DNA of 64,000 bases from Pseudomonadota bacterium (GTDB taxonomy: Bacteria; Pseudomonadota; Alphaproteobacteria; Caulobacterales; Caulobacteraceae): the NCBI GenBank assembly GCA_021808285.1, contig JAKBBV010000007.1, positions 1 through 64,000 of the forward strand, read 5' to 3'. The position numbers and the translations under genes are program-made. Under the pieces are notes generated by a model that was not told the DNA's origin, did not search any database, and saw nothing but the letters and a program-made list of their open reading frames with translations. This document shows positions 53,464-63,465 of this stretch, in pieces. Positions within the stretch are counted from its first letter, which is position 1, and each line of letters starts with the position of its first letter.

Positions 53464-55563
53464 CTAGCCGAATCGGGATCTTGGACCGCGCCCTTTTCGC
53501 ATCGGTCCCGGCCGTCGTCTGACGGCTTGACGCCCTCGCGGACGGGAGCCTTCCGCCGCGGGTTCTGGGTCGCTCAACATGCGCAGGAGCAGCCCTCCCG
53601 TCACCGGCGTGGCTTCGGCCAATTCCACCTCCACCCGTCGGCCTAGTCGCCAGAGGACACCCGTGTCTGCATCCACCAAGGCGTGTGCGGTTTCATCGTG
53701 GTGGAGGTAACCGCCGCCCAACCGCGACACGGGAACCAGGCCGTCCGCGCCGGTCTCGTCAAGGCGCACGAAGAGGCCAAATCGGGTTACGCCCGTGATC
53801 CGCCCCTCAAACCGCGCTCCGATCCGATCGGCGAGATAGCCGGCGATATATCGGTCTGTCGCGTCGCGCTCGGCCGCCATGGCGCGTCTCTCGGTGGATG
53901 TGATGTGCCGAGCGATGTCCGCGAGGCCGCGCCGTTCCGCGTCGGTCTGGCCATCCTCGCCCAGGCCGAGACTGCCGATCAGGGCGCGATGGACGGTGAG
54001 GTCGGCATAGCGCCGAATCGGAGAGGTGAAGTGGGTGTAACGGGTCAGGTTGAGCCCGAAGTGGCCGAGGTTGTCGGTCGCATAGATCGCCTGAGACTGG
54101 GTTCTCAGGACGACTTCATTGACGATCTCGCTGTGCGGGCCGTCCCGGGTCTCCTCCAGCAGGCGATTGAAGCGGCGCGTTCGCGGCGGCTCGCCCTTGG
54201 TCCAGGGCAGGGCGAGACTTTCGAGAAAGTCCGCTAGCGCATCGAGTTTGTCAGCCGATGGGGCGTCGTGCACCCGGAATATAAGGTTGGCGCGCTTCTG
54301 CTCCAGAGTCTCCGCCGCGCAGACGTTCGCCTGAATCATCATTTCTTCGATCAGTCGGTGAGCCTCCAGCGTGGTCCGGTGCGAGATCGAGGTGACCCGC
54401 CCCTGGGCATCCAGCATGATCCGGCGCTCCGCGGAGGTGATCTCCAAAGGCGAGCGGCGCTCGCGCGCCGATCTCAGAGCCTGATAGCTCCGCCAAAGGG
54501 GTGAGAGTACGGTTTCCATCAACGGCGCTGTCTCAGCGTCGGGCGTCCCCTCGAAGGCAGCCTGGGCCTGCTCGTAGGTCAGGGAGGCGGCGGAGCGCAT
54601 GAGGCCGCGAACAAACCCATGGCTGATCTTTTCTCCGGCGGCATCAAACACCATGCGCACCGCCAGACAGGCGCGGGTCTCGCCGGGCATGAGCGAACAA
54701 AGATCGGCAGAGAGAGCTTCAGGAAGCATGGGCTCAACGCGATCGGGAAAATACACGCTGTTGCCCTTGGCCCGGGCCGTGGCGTCCAGCGCCGATCCCG
54801 GGGTGACGAAATGGGCTACATCGGCGATGGCGACCCAGATAATCCATCCGCCTGGGTTTCTGATATCGGAGTCCGCTTCGGCGAAGACGGCGTCGTCATG
54901 ATCCCGCGCGTCCGAGGGGTCGATGGTCACAAGCGGCAGGTTCCGCAGGTCCTGGCGACCTTTGAGGGTGGCCGGCTTTGCTGTCGAGGCCTCCGCCAGC
55001 GCCTCTGCAGGAAAGCCGAGGGGCAGGCCGTGCAGATGACAGGCAAGCAGAGACGCCGCCCGGGGATCGTCCTCGCGTCCGAGTCGTTCGAGCACTCTGG
55101 CGAGCTTTGCACCCTGACGGAACTCGCCGCTCACGAGTTGCACCAAGACGAGTTCGCCGTCCTCGACTCCGTCGGCGTCGCCAGCCGAGAGTCGCAGATG
55201 CTCACGCGAGCGGCGATCCACCGGTTCGATCTGCGGCGCCCCCCGGATCCTGCGAACCACGCCCAGGACACGGTGGGCGCTCTGCCCCAGGGGCTTGATG
55301 AGCCGAGCGATCGGGCGCTCCAGGTCCGGACCGGTTTCGAAGCGCACCAGCAGACGATCTCCAGGCCCAGGCGCCGGTCCAGCGACCGAGCCCGGAGCGA
55401 GACGATAGACTGGAGCCGACGTCTCCGCCCGGGTTGGCCGAACCAAAAGCTCGCCATCGGCGTCGCGTCCCGTCACTTCCACCACGGCGACAGAAGAAAT
55501 GTCTCCCTCGCGGGGTTTGCGACGAGGCGCTGGCCTGCCCCGGCCGTGGGGCGATCGCCTCAC
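53464..55563 (-). CDS. rnr: Ribonuclease R (lacking the N-terminal helix-turn-helix)
   Basis: This is a 699-residue processive 3'-to-5' exoribonuclease. The RNB catalytic domain contains DPSDARDHDDAVFAE with the metal-binding aspartates, then DRVEPMLPEALSADLCSL. The conserved YTHFTSPIRRYADLTVHRAL is followed by the C-terminal S1 domain (GARFEGRITGVTRFGLFVRL) and a basic tail. Most RNase R proteins have an extra N-terminal helix-turn-helix of about 80-100 residues; here the GTG start overlaps the topA stop (GTGA) and that domain is absent. It is likely translationally coupled to topA. Confidence 0.93.
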   Translation of the reverse strand: MRRSPHGRGRPAPRRKPREGDISSVAVVEVTGRDADGELLVRPTRAETSAPVYRLAPGSVAGPAPGPGDRLLVRFETGPDLERPIARLIKPLGQSAHRVLGVVRRIRGAPQIEPVDRRSREHLRLSAGDADGVEDGELVLVQLVSGEFRQGAKLARVLERLGREDDPRAASLLACHLHGLPLGFPAEALAEASTAKPATLKGRQDLRNLPLVTIDPSDARDHDDAVFAEADSDIRNPGGWIIWVAIADVAHFVTPGSALDATARAKGNSVYFPDRVEPMLPEALSADLCSLMPGETRACLAVRMVFDAAGEKISHGFVRGLMRSAASLTYEQAQAAFEGTPDAETAPLMETVLSPLWRSYQALRSARERRSPLEITSAERRIMLDAQGRVTSISHRTTLEAHRLIEEMMIQANVCAAETLEQKRANLIFRVHDAPSADKLDALADFLESLALPWTKGEPPRTRRFNRLLEETRDGPHSEIVNEVVLRTQSQAIYATDNLGHFGLNLTRYTHFTSPIRRYADLTVHRALIGSLGLGEDGQTDAERRGLADIARHITSTERRAMAAERDATDRYIAGYLADRIGARFEGRITGVTRFGLFVRLDETGADGLVPVSRLGGGYLHHDETAHALVDADTGVLWRLGRRVEVELAEATPVTGGLLLRMLSDPEPAAEGSRPRGRQAVRRRPGPMRKGRGPRSRFG

Positions 55564-58175
55564 CGCGACTTAGCCTTCGCGGACGGCTTCCGACTTTTGG
55601 ACTTGGCGGCGGTCTTGGGGCGGGCCTTGGAGGCGGTTGCCGACGTCCGGCCCTTACTCGTCCGCCCCTTAGTCGCGCTGCCCTTGGCTTCCCGCGCATC
55701 CAGCAACACGAGCGCTTCCTGAAGGGAAAGAGAACCCGGATCTGCGCCGCGCGGAAGATTGGCGTTGGTGGTTTCGTGTTTCACATAGGGACCGTAGCGG
55801 CCCGACATCACCCGCACCGGCTTGCCCGATCTGGGGTGCTCGCCGAGCTCCTTCAAAGCCTGGGCCGTTGCTCCGCCTCGGCCGCGTCCGCCTGACTGCT
55901 TTTCCGCAAGAACAGCGACTGCGCGGTTGAGGCCTAGATCGAAAACCTCTTCGGTATTGGCGAGATTGGCGTAGATCCGGCCGTGTTGAACATAAGGGCC
56001 GTAGCGGCCGATTCCGGCTTTGATGATGACGCCATCCTCAGGATGCGGTCCAACCTCCCGCGGCAAGCTGAGGAGGCGAAGCGCCTTTTCCAGATCGACG
56101 CTTGCGGAGGGCCAGTCCTTGGGCAGGCTTGCCCGGATGGCGGGTTCGCCCTGAGCCTCGACATAGGGACCGAACCGACCGCCCTTGAGCCACACCACTC
56201 GGCCTGTAGATGGGTCGACACCCAGTTCACGATCCAGAGGCGGAGCCACGGAGTCTTCCGCTGCGCCGCTGGCGAGGGGCCGGGTGAAGCGACACTCCGG
56301 ATAGTTGGAGCAGCCGAGAAAGGCGCCGAAGCGGCTGAGTTTGAGCGAGAGCCGCCCCACGCCGCAGGTGGGGCACAGACGCGGGTCTGATCCGTCGCCC
56401 TTGTCGGGGAAGATGTGGGGTCCCAGGGCCACGTTAAGGGCTTCCAGGACCTGTCCGGTTCGCAAACTGCTGATCTCGCCGATCGCCGAATGAAAGTCGG
56501 CCCAGAACTCGCGAAGCAGTCGTTTCCAGTTCAGTTCGCCGGCCGAGACGAGATCGAGCTTCTGTTCCAGGTCGGCCGTGAAGTCATAACCCACATAGCG
56601 GCCGAAGAACTGTTCGAGGAAGGCCGTCAGGAGCCGCCCGGAATCTTCGGGGACGAACCGGCCCTTGTCCATGCGGACATAGCTGCGGTCGCGCAGGACC
56701 GAGAGGATCGAGGCGTAGGTGGAGGGCCGGCCGATCCCGAGCTCCTCCATCTTCTTGACCAGACTGGCTTCTGTGTAGCGCGCCGGTGGTTCGGTCTCAT
56801 GCCGGTCGGCCCGGACATCATGGACGCGGGCTGCGGCGCCCTCCTGTACCTGGGGCAAACGCCCGTCTTCGTCCTCGGCGGTATCTGCGTCGTCCCGACC
56901 TTCCTCATAGACCGCCAGATAGCCGGGAAAGAGCACCACCTGGCCGCTCGCGCGCAGTCCGGTCTGGCCATCATCCGTGACCAGGTCGATGGTCGTGCGC
57001 TCGACGCGCGCCGCCTCCATCTGTGAGGCGATCATGCGCTTCCAGATCAGCTCGTAGAGGCGGCCAAGGTCGGGGTCGAGGCGGAGTCGACCGGGATTGC
57101 GAGCCAGGCTGGTCGGCCGGATAGCTTCGTGCGCCTCCTGCGCATTCTTGGCCTTGGTCTTGTAAAGGCGCGGCTGCTCTGGGACAAAATCGACGCCATG
57201 CAGGCTGGCGATGACCTTGCGCGCCTCGTCGATGGCCTCCGGCGCCGACTGAACGCCATCAGTGCGCATATAGGTGATCAGACCCACGGTTTCGCCGTCC
57301 ACCTCCACGCCTTCGTAGAGCTTCTGCGCGGCTTGCATCGTGCGTTGGGCGGAAAAGCCGAGTTTGCGCGCTGCCTCCTGCTGCAGGGTCGAGGTCGTGA
57401 AAGGTGGTGGGGGGGAGCGGCGCCCGGGCTTTTTCTCCACCGAGCGGATAGAGAACTCGCCCGTGGCCACTGCGTGACGGGCGGTCTCAGCCGCAGCGGC
57501 GTCAGCTATATCCAAGCGCCCCACGCGTTTGCCCCGATGGGTTACGAGCCGAGCCACGAAGGGATCGCCACCGGCGGAGACATCGGCCTCGACCGACCAG
57601 TATTCCCGCGAGCGGAAAGCCTCGATCTCCAGCTCACGCTCAACCACTAGACGCAGCGCCACTGACTGGACCCGTCCAGCCGATCGGGCGCCCGGAAGTT
57701 TTCGCCAGAGCACCGGCGAGAGTGTGAAGCCGACCAGATAGTCGAGGGCGCGACGGGCAAGGTAGGCGTCGACCAGTTCCATATCGATCTGACGCGGCCG
57801 GCCCATAGCCTCGGTGATCGCGCTCCGCGTGATCGCGTTGAAGACCACACGTTCGACGGCCACCGATTTGAGCGCCTTGCGCCGGGAGAGGTCCTCGAGG
57901 ACGTGCCAGCTGATCGCCTCACCCTCCCGGTCCGGGTCGGTGGCGAGGACCAGTTTGTCGGCCCCTCTCAGGGCCTGGGCTATGTCAGAAAGTCGCTTGG
58001 CGGACTTCGGATCAACCTCCCAGCTCATCGCGAAATCTTCGTCGGGACGCACCGAGCCGTCCTTTGGCGGCAGATCTCGGACATGGCCGAAAGAGGCCAG
58101 GACTTGATAGTCTGAACCGAGATAGCGGTTGATGGTGCGGGCCTTGGCCGGGCTTTCGACGACGACGACCTTCAT
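55560..58175 (-). CDS. topA: DNA topoisomerase I
   Basis: This is an 871-residue type IA topoisomerase that relaxes negative supercoils. The Toprim domain shows KVVVVESPAKARTINRYLG and VLATDPDREGEAISWH. The active-site Tyr is in LITYMRTDGVQ near residue 305. A zinc-ribbon CPTCGVGRL...CSNYPEC follows, then C-terminal repeats of the RYGPYV type (GRYGPYVQHG, SGRYGPYVKHE) and a Lys/Ser-rich tail. It is upstream of rnr, with a 4-nt overlap, and downstream of dprA. Confidence 0.96.
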   Translation of the reverse strand: MKVVVVESPAKARTINRYLGSDYQVLASFGHVRDLPPKDGSVRPDEDFAMSWEVDPKSAKRLSDIAQALRGADKLVLATDPDREGEAISWHVLEDLSRRKALKSVAVERVVFNAITRSAITEAMGRPRQIDMELVDAYLARRALDYLVGFTLSPVLWRKLPGARSAGRVQSVALRLVVERELEIEAFRSREYWSVEADVSAGGDPFVARLVTHRGKRVGRLDIADAAAAETARHAVATGEFSIRSVEKKPGRRSPPPPFTTSTLQQEAARKLGFSAQRTMQAAQKLYEGVEVDGETVGLITYMRTDGVQSAPEAIDEARKVIASLHGVDFVPEQPRLYKTKAKNAQEAHEAIRPTSLARNPGRLRLDPDLGRLYELIWKRMIASQMEAARVERTTIDLVTDDGQTGLRASGQVVLFPGYLAVYEEGRDDADTAEDEDGRLPQVQEGAAARVHDVRADRHETEPPARYTEASLVKKMEELGIGRPSTYASILSVLRDRSYVRMDKGRFVPEDSGRLLTAFLEQFFGRYVGYDFTADLEQKLDLVSAGELNWKRLLREFWADFHSAIGEISSLRTGQVLEALNVALGPHIFPDKGDGSDPRLCPTCGVGRLSLKLSRFGAFLGCSNYPECRFTRPLASGAAEDSVAPPLDRELGVDPSTGRVVWLKGGRFGPYVEAQGEPAIRASLPKDWPSASVDLEKALRLLSLPREVGPHPEDGVIIKAGIGRYGPYVQHGRIYANLANTEEVFDLGLNRAVAVLAEKQSGGRGRGGATAQALKELGEHPRSGKPVRVMSGRYGPYVKHETTNANLPRGADPGSLSLQEALVLLDAREAKGSATKGRTSKGRTSATASKARPKTAAKSKSRKPSAKAKSR

Positions 58176-58338
58176 GCCTTCCTTCCGGGCCTGGCTTCGC
58201 CGCTGATGACTGCGCCCCTCAGCGCGCCAAGGCGGACGGAGAGAGTCAAGCGGGCAGGGTGCGGCAAGTGGGCGTGGACGCTTCCCGTGTCAACGTTTCG
58301 AGACGCTTGACGAGGCAGATTCGAAGGCGCGCGGGGGG

Positions 58339-59493
58339 TCAGGGACGCACCGCCATGCCGCCTGGCCGAAGATCGGCGCGTCCGGCGAGATGGAGCTCGC
58401 TCAGGGCCGCCATGACCTCCGGAAGCGCCGCGCCCGTGGCGCGGACCAGATGGTCGAACGGAGTCGGAGCGGGTGAAAGCAGAGATTCGACCCGGTCTAT
58501 CAGGGTGGCGTCAGAGGTGTCGTTGAGGGCTTCGACAACGGTCCTCCGGCGAGTCTCGGAAGTCCGCGGAGATGGAGATATCGCGCGGGGGGATTGGGCC
58601 AGATCTGACTGTGGGTTGAATGCCAGCCGTGGCAAGGTTTCAAGAACCGCGAGCACGTCGGCCGCGGTCTCCACCAGCGTGGCCCCCTGCCGGATCAGTT
58701 CATTGACCCCTCGCGCCCTGGGGTCCGAGGGATGCCCTGGTGCAGCGAAGACCTCTCGTCCCAAATCGCCAGCCAACCGGGCCGTGATCAGCGAGCCCGA
58801 GCGCAACTCGGCCTCGACGACGAGGACGCCACGGGACAAGCCGGCGATGATCCGATTGCGACGCGGAAAGTCGCGCGCCCGGGCTTCATAACCAAGCGGG
58901 CGTTCCGACAAGAGGCAGCCCGCGGCTGCAAGGGTATCATAAAGTCGTGCGTTCTGGGGCGGATAGACACTGTCGACGCCGCCGGCGAGAACCGCGACGC
59001 TCCCCGTGGCTATGCTTCCCTCATGAGCGGCGGAATCGACCCCGCGCGCCATGCCCGAGACGACCGTCCACCCGGCTTGGCCAAGTGTGGCGGCAAGCTC
59101 GCGCGCCAGGGCAAGGCCGGCGCCCGAGGCTTCGCGGGATCCGACGATAGCCAGGCAGGGGCCTTTAAGGAGTTCGGGATCGCCGAGGGCCCATAGCGCT
59201 GGGGGCGGGGGTTCGTTGGCCGCGAGCAGGGCCGGGAATCCAGCCTCGCAACTGAGTATCAACTGGGCGCCCAGGTCTGCTCCGGCGGCGAGTTCTTTTT
59301 CGACGTCAACTGCCGATGGAATGGCCAACGGGGCTGAGCGACCGTTCTCACGAACCAGACCAGGAAGGGCGTCCAGCGCCGCCTCGGCGCCGCCAAACCT
59401 ATTGATGAGGCTCATGAACGCCGCCGCACCGACTCCCTCGGTGCGCGCGAGGCGCAGCCAGGCCACCCGCTCCGCTGGGGAAAGCGCCGTCAT
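58339..59493 (-). CDS. dprA: DNA processing protein DprA
   Basis: This 384-residue protein loads RecA on incoming single-stranded DNA during natural transformation. The Rossmann-like core has AIVGSREASGAGLALARELA, VVSGMARGVDSAAHEGSIAT and FPRRNRIIAGLSRGVLVVEA. An N-terminal SAM-like region (ARTEGVGAAAFMSLINRFGG) and a C-terminal winged-helix (DML1-like) domain flank it. The start overlaps the plsY stop by 4 nt. Confidence 0.94.
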   Translation of the reverse strand: MTALSPAERVAWLRLARTEGVGAAAFMSLINRFGGAEAALDALPGLVRENGRSAPLAIPSAVDVEKELAAGADLGAQLILSCEAGFPALLAANEPPPPALWALGDPELLKGPCLAIVGSREASGAGLALARELAATLGQAGWTVVSGMARGVDSAAHEGSIATGSVAVLAGGVDSVYPPQNARLYDTLAAAGCLLSERPLGYEARARDFPRRNRIIAGLSRGVLVVEAELRSGSLITARLAGDLGREVFAAPGHPSDPRARGVNELIRQGATLVETAADVLAVLETLPRLAFNPQSDLAQSPRAISPSPRTSETRRRTVVEALNDTSDATLIDRVESLLSPAPTPFDHLVRATGAALPEVMAALSELHLAGRADLRPGGMAVRP

Positions 59494-60134
59494 GTCGCCG
59501 ACTTGCCGCGCCCTGCGCCGATTTTCGGCTCCTCGCCTTTGAGAAGCCGCGAGATATTTCCACGATGCCTCAGATAGATGAGCGCCATCATGCCGACAGT
59601 CAGACCCAATCCGCCATCCGCGCGGGCGTGAGGGTCAAGCAGAAGGAGCCAGACGGGGGCCAGGAGGGCGGCGGCCAGGGCAGCCAGTGACGAAAATCGA
59701 AAGACCATCGCCGTGGCGATCCACGTGGCGCCGGCGGCGAGTCCCACCGGCCAGTAGAGCGCGAACAGTACGCCGTAAAACGTGGCGACCCCTTTACCGC
59801 CCTTGAAACCGAGCCAAACGGGATAGAGGTGGCCGACAAACGCGGCGCCACCAGCCAGCGGCGCGAATCTGGGTCCGAAGATGGCGCCAGCCATGAGGAC
59901 GGCGGCCGCCCCTTTCCCAGCGTCGCCCAGGAGGGTGATCAGGGCGAGATCGCGCCGCCCCGTTCGCAGCACATTTGTCGCGCCGATATTGCCCGAACCA
60001 ATCTGGCGAATATCCCCCGCCCCGCCGAATTTGGCGGCGATGAGGCCAAACGGTATCGCACCCAGAAGATAGCCCCCGCACGCCGTGGTTAGCGCAGGCG
60101 CCAGAAGGGGTGACAAGGAAAGCGCCGTGAACAT
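59490..60134 (-). CDS. plsY: Glycerol-3-phosphate acyltransferase PlsY
   Basis: This 214-residue membrane enzyme uses acyl-phosphate to make lysophosphatidic acid, the first step of phospholipid synthesis. The three cytoplasmic motifs are seen as IGSGNIGATNVLRTG, the Lys/Gly motif GFKGGKGVATFYGV and the C-terminal MALIYLRHRGNISRLLKGEE. About five membrane segments are visible. It overlaps dprA by 4 nt. Confidence 0.95.
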   Translation of the reverse strand: MFTALSLSPLLAPALTTACGGYLLGAIPFGLIAAKFGGAGDIRQIGSGNIGATNVLRTGRRDLALITLLGDAGKGAAAVLMAGAIFGPRFAPLAGGAAFVGHLYPVWLGFKGGKGVATFYGVLFALYWPVGLAAGATWIATAMVFRFSSLAALAAALLAPVWLLLLDPHARADGGLGLTVGMMALIYLRHRGNISRLLKGEEPKIGAGRGKSAT

Positions 60135-60188
60135 GTCGTGAACTCTACGCCAAGCTGCGCTGCGAAAGAAGGGGGGGACTCGAAGCCC

Positions 60189-61502
60189 TCACCCTCGACA
60201 CTCAGATTCATAGATGATCTCGCCTTCGGCCAGGGTGGTTAGGACTTGGCCCTGAAGCCGCCGCCCATCAAAGGCGGAATTCTTCGATTTCGACGCGAGC
60301 GCCTGAGCATCGATGATGCGCGGCGCGTCAAGATCAACGACAATCAGGTCCGCCGGGGCGCCTCTCGCGAGCCGTCCGAACGGTTTGCCGAGCGCCCGGG
60401 CCGGAGCGAGGCTGGCGGCGCCGATTAGCCGCGTCAACGGAGCGTGCCCCTCGTGATATAGCGTCAAAAGGGCGGACAGAAGCGTCTCCAGCCCGATCGA
60501 TCCCGGGGTCGCCTCCTGAAAAGGCAGCCGCTTGTCTTCGGCCGGAGCCGGAGCGTGGGCCGATACGATGATGTCGATAAGCCCCGTCGCCAGCGCTTCG
60601 ACAAGGGCGGCGCGATCGGATTCCCCACGCAGAGGCGGGGTGAGTTTCCAGAATGTCCGATAATCGCCAATATCAAATTCGTTGAAGGTCAGATGGTTGA
60701 TCGACACCGTGGCGAGAAGCGGAAGGTTGCGGTCCTTGGCTCTGGCGAGACTGGGCAGCGATGCTTCGGCGCTGATCTGGTCGGCCAGGAGGCGTGCGCC
60801 GGAGTCTTTGACGAGGTCGAGCAAGGCGAGGTCCCGCTCTAGCATGATGGTCTCGGCTGCGGCCGGCGCACCGGCAAGACCGAGCCGCCCGGCGAACTCG
60901 CTCTCGTGCGCCGCCGCGCCATCGCTCAACCAGGGATCGGAAGGCCGGTGCGCCACCATGACGCCGAGGCCTCCCGCATAGGCCATGACCCGGCGCATGA
61001 CCCGCGAATCCACGATCGGACGGTCGGCGTCGCAGACGAAGGCGCAGCCCGCATCGTGCATCAGACCGATCTCGGCCAGAGCCTTGCCCTGCAGTCCCTT
61101 GGTGGCGGCTCCCGCCGGGATCACCCGGCCGAGACCGATATCTCTGGCGCGCCGCAGGATGAAATCGACGACGGCCGGATCGTCCACGGGCGGGTCGGTA
61201 TCCGGCATCACCACCAGTGTTGTCACGCCTCCGGCGGCGGCGGCGCGAAGGGCGGATTTGAGGGTTTCCTTGGGCTCGGCGCCCGGCTCCCCGGTCTTGA
61301 CGCGCAAATCGACCAGGCCGGGACAAACCATGTTCCCGTCGGCATCGATCGTTCGAGCTTCTGTCGGCGCGCCGGGCGCCTGGGCCTGATGAACCACATC
61401 GGCGATCTCATCGCCGACGATCAGAATGGCTCCAGGACCATCATAGCCGGATTCAGGATCAACGAGCCGGGCGTGTTCAATGACGAGGGGCGCGCGGCTC
61501 AT
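60189..61502 (-). CDS. Dihydroorotase-like protein (PyrC homologue lacking catalytic residues)
   Basis: This 437-residue amidohydrolase-fold protein has the overall layout of type I dihydroorotase (residues 50-70 [16 protein letters not shown]), but the metal-binding HxH that should follow GLVD is replaced by R-V-K. Near the end, the catalytic-Asp motif DHAP is changed to AHAP ([13 protein letters not shown]). It therefore probably lacks DHOase activity and serves as a structural partner of the aspartate carbamoyltransferase, as do the inactive PyrC' proteins of pseudomonads. It overlaps pyrB by 4 nt. A catalytic dihydroorotase is expected elsewhere in the genome. Confidence 0.88.
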   Translation of the reverse strand: MSRAPLVIEHARLVDPESGYDGPGAILIVGDEIADVVHQAQAPGAPTEARTIDADGNMVCPGLVDLRVKTGEPGAEPKETLKSALRAAAAGGVTTLVVMPDTDPPVDDPAVVDFILRRARDIGLGRVIPAGAATKGLQGKALAEIGLMHDAGCAFVCDADRPIVDSRVMRRVMAYAGGLGVMVAHRPSDPWLSDGAAAHESEFAGRLGLAGAPAAAETIMLERDLALLDLVKDSGARLLADQISAEASLPSLARAKDRNLPLLATVSINHLTFNEFDIGDYRTFWKLTPPLRGESDRAALVEALATGLIDIIVSAHAPAPAEDKRLPFQEATPGSIGLETLLSALLTLYHEGHAPLTRLIGAASLAPARALGKPFGRLARGAPADLIVVDLDAPRIIDAQALASKSKNSAFDGRRLQGQVLTTLAEGEIIYESECRG

Positions 61503-62488
61503 CGGTTGTCCAACCTCGCCGCCAGCGACGCCAGGATGGCCATACGCATGGCCACCCCCATCTCGACCTGGTCCTGGATCAGGCTGACCTCCAGATCGTC
61601 GGCCACGTCGGAGTCGATCTCCACCCCCCGGTTCATTGGCCCCGGATGCATGACCCTGACGTGCGGCGCGGCGGCGGCGAGCTTTTCGCGATCGAGGCCG
61701 TAGAGGCGGAAATATTCGCGCAGAGACGGGGCCAAGGCGCCCTGCATGCGCTCGAACTGGAGGCGCAGCATCATGACAACATCGGCGCCGGCGATTCCCT
61801 CTCTCAAGTCATGGGACACTTCGACGCCCCAGCGGGCGACCTGGGCCGGCATCAAGGTCGGCGGGCCGACGACCCGTACGCGCGCACCCATCATGGTTAA
61901 AAGCGCGACATTGGATCTCGCCACACGGCTGTGCAGGATGTCGCCGCAGATCGCTACAGTCAGACCATCAAGTCGTCCAAAGGCCCGCCTCAAACTGAGC
62001 GCATCCAAAAGCGCTTGAGAGGGATGCTCGTGGGCGCCGTCTCCTGCGTTGACCACGCTGCAGCCGACTTTCTGGGACAAGAGCGACGCGGCCCCAGAAG
62101 CTGCATGCCGGATCACCAGGATATCGGGCTGCATGGCGTTCAGCGTCACTGCCGTGTCAACCAGGGTTTCTCCCTTGGTGATCGAGGAGGTGCGGGGGCT
62201 CATATTGACCACATCCGCTCCCAATCGTTTGCCCGCCAGTTCAAAGGAGCTCTGCGTCCGGGTCGACGCCTCGAAGAAAATGTTGATGAGGGTTCTGCCC
62301 TTGAGCAGGTCGACTTTCTTTTTGGCCTGCCGGTTAAGGACGACGAATCGATCGGCGAGGTCGAGCAGGGCGGCGACCTGCAGGGGATCGAGATCCAGTA
62401 CGCTGAGGAGATGGCGACGGGGAAACGGCTGCGCCAGATGGCGAAGGTCGTCGAAATCGGGCGGATCGAGCGGATTGCCAGAGGACAT
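61499..62488 (-). CDS. pyrB: Aspartate carbamoyltransferase catalytic subunit
   Basis: This 329-residue enzyme joins carbamoyl phosphate and aspartate in pyrimidine synthesis. The carbamoyl-phosphate motif is [15 protein letters not shown]; the second is [18 protein letters not shown]; further conserved segments are [16 protein letters not shown] and [13 protein letters not shown]. There is no regulatory pyrI gene. It overlaps the dihydroorotase-like gene by 4 nt, consistent with a complex of the two proteins. Confidence 0.96.
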   Translation of the reverse strand: MSSGNPLDPPDFDDLRHLAQPFPRRHLLSVLDLDPLQVAALLDLADRFVVLNRQAKKKVDLLKGRTLINIFFEASTRTQSSFELAGKRLGADVVNMSPRTSSITKGETLVDTAVTLNAMQPDILVIRHAASGAASLLSQKVGCSVVNAGDGAHEHPSQALLDALSLRRAFGRLDGLTVAICGDILHSRVARSNVALLTMMGARVRVVGPPTLMPAQVARWGVEVSHDLREGIAGADVVMMLRLQFERMQGALAPSLREYFRLYGLDREKLAAAAPHVRVMHPGPMNRGVEIDSDVADDLEVSLIQDQVEMGVAMRMAILASLAARLDNR

Positions 62489-62599
62489 TAAAGCGCCGTC
62501 ATAGGGGGCTTTGCGATTCCGTTCAAACCGCGAGGGCCTTCATAGCCAAATCTGGCCTACCGATGCCGATTACACCTCCGACCTCCGGCTGCGTGAGGC

Positions 62600-63061
62600 T
62601 CAGGAGATGCGGTCGAGGGCGCCTTGAAGGATCCAGACTGCGGCGAGGCTATCCACCTTACGGGACCGCGATGCGCGGCTCGCATCGGCCTCTTCGACAA
62701 GCATCCTCTGGACGGCGACTGTGGACAGACGCTCATCCCAAAACGCGATGGGAAGATCACGGCGGCGAAGCAGGTTCCGAGCGAAGGCGCGCGTGGACTG
62801 GCATCGCGGACCCTCCGTTCCGTCCATGTTCAGCGGCAGGCCGATCACCAGGCCGGCGGCGCCGCGGGTCTCCATCAAGGCGAACAGCTCTGTCAGGTCG
62901 CGTTCGAACTTCCGGCGCAGGATGAGTCCTAGCGCACTGGCGATGGTCAGGGTGATGTCGGAAATGGCGACGCCGATCGTTCGCTCGCCCAAGTCCAGGC
63001 CAGCCACGGTCGCGCCGCGCGGCAGGACGTCGCGAAGTTGGGGAAGATCAATGATCGGCAT
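62600..63061 (-). CDS. ruvX: Holliday junction resolvase-like RuvX/YqgF
   Basis: This 153-residue RNase H-fold protein begins with a short tail; the core starts AGLDLGERTIGVAISD with the first catalytic Asp. The second motif is VIGLPLNMDGTEGPRCQ, and the third is FWDERLSTVAVQRMLVEE, followed by DSLAAVWILQGALD. It is thought to help process pre-16S rRNA ends or resolve junctions. ATG 63061 was chosen; the frame is open farther upstream without family-like sequence. It is divergent from gatC. Confidence 0.9.
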   Translation of the reverse strand: MPIIDLPQLRDVLPRGATVAGLDLGERTIGVAISDITLTIASALGLILRRKFERDLTELFALMETRGAAGLVIGLPLNMDGTEGPRCQSTRAFARNLLRRRDLPIAFWDERLSTVAVQRMLVEEADASRASRSRKVDSLAAVWILQGALDRIS

Positions 63062-63177
63062 GACCGCCTTTTCACTCCTCTGGCCTCGCTCTCCAAGAGG
63101 TCTTGTCAAAGATCAGCGCCGCGCCTAACCGAAGCCGCCCATCACCCAGAGAGGCGCCGCTCGGGCGCTCAATGCCC

Positions 63178-63465
63178 ATGTCACTTGATCCCGAAGCGGT
63201 TCGGAAGGTCGCCAGCCTTGCCCACCTAGAGATCCCCGAGTCGCGTCTAGCCTCACTGGCTGATGAACTCAGCGGAATCCTCGCCTGGATCGAACAGCTC
63301 GACGAAGTTGATACCGATAAGGTGGAGCCGATGACTTCCGCCGTCGCCGCGTCGCTTCCGATGCGCGAAGATAGGGTTACCGACGGCGGCGATGCGGCGG
63401 CCGTTCTCGCCAATGCCCCCGCTGTCCGGGAGGGGTTCTTCGTGGTTCCCAAGGTCGTCGAATGA
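63178..63465 (+). CDS. gatC: Glutamyl/aspartyl-tRNA amidotransferase subunit C
   Basis: This 95-residue small subunit of GatCAB stabilises GatA in the transamidation of mischarged Glu-tRNA-Gln or Asp-tRNA-Asn. It shows the classic [19 protein letters not shown], then [19 protein letters not shown] and the C-terminal [16 protein letters not shown] 63178 was preferred over an ATG six bases upstream. The stop overlaps the gatA start (ATGA). Confidence 0.95.
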   Translation: MSLDPEAVRKVASLAHLEIPESRLASLADELSGILAWIEQLDEVDTDKVEPMTSAVAASLPMREDRVTDGGDAAAVLANAPAVREGFFVVPKVVE

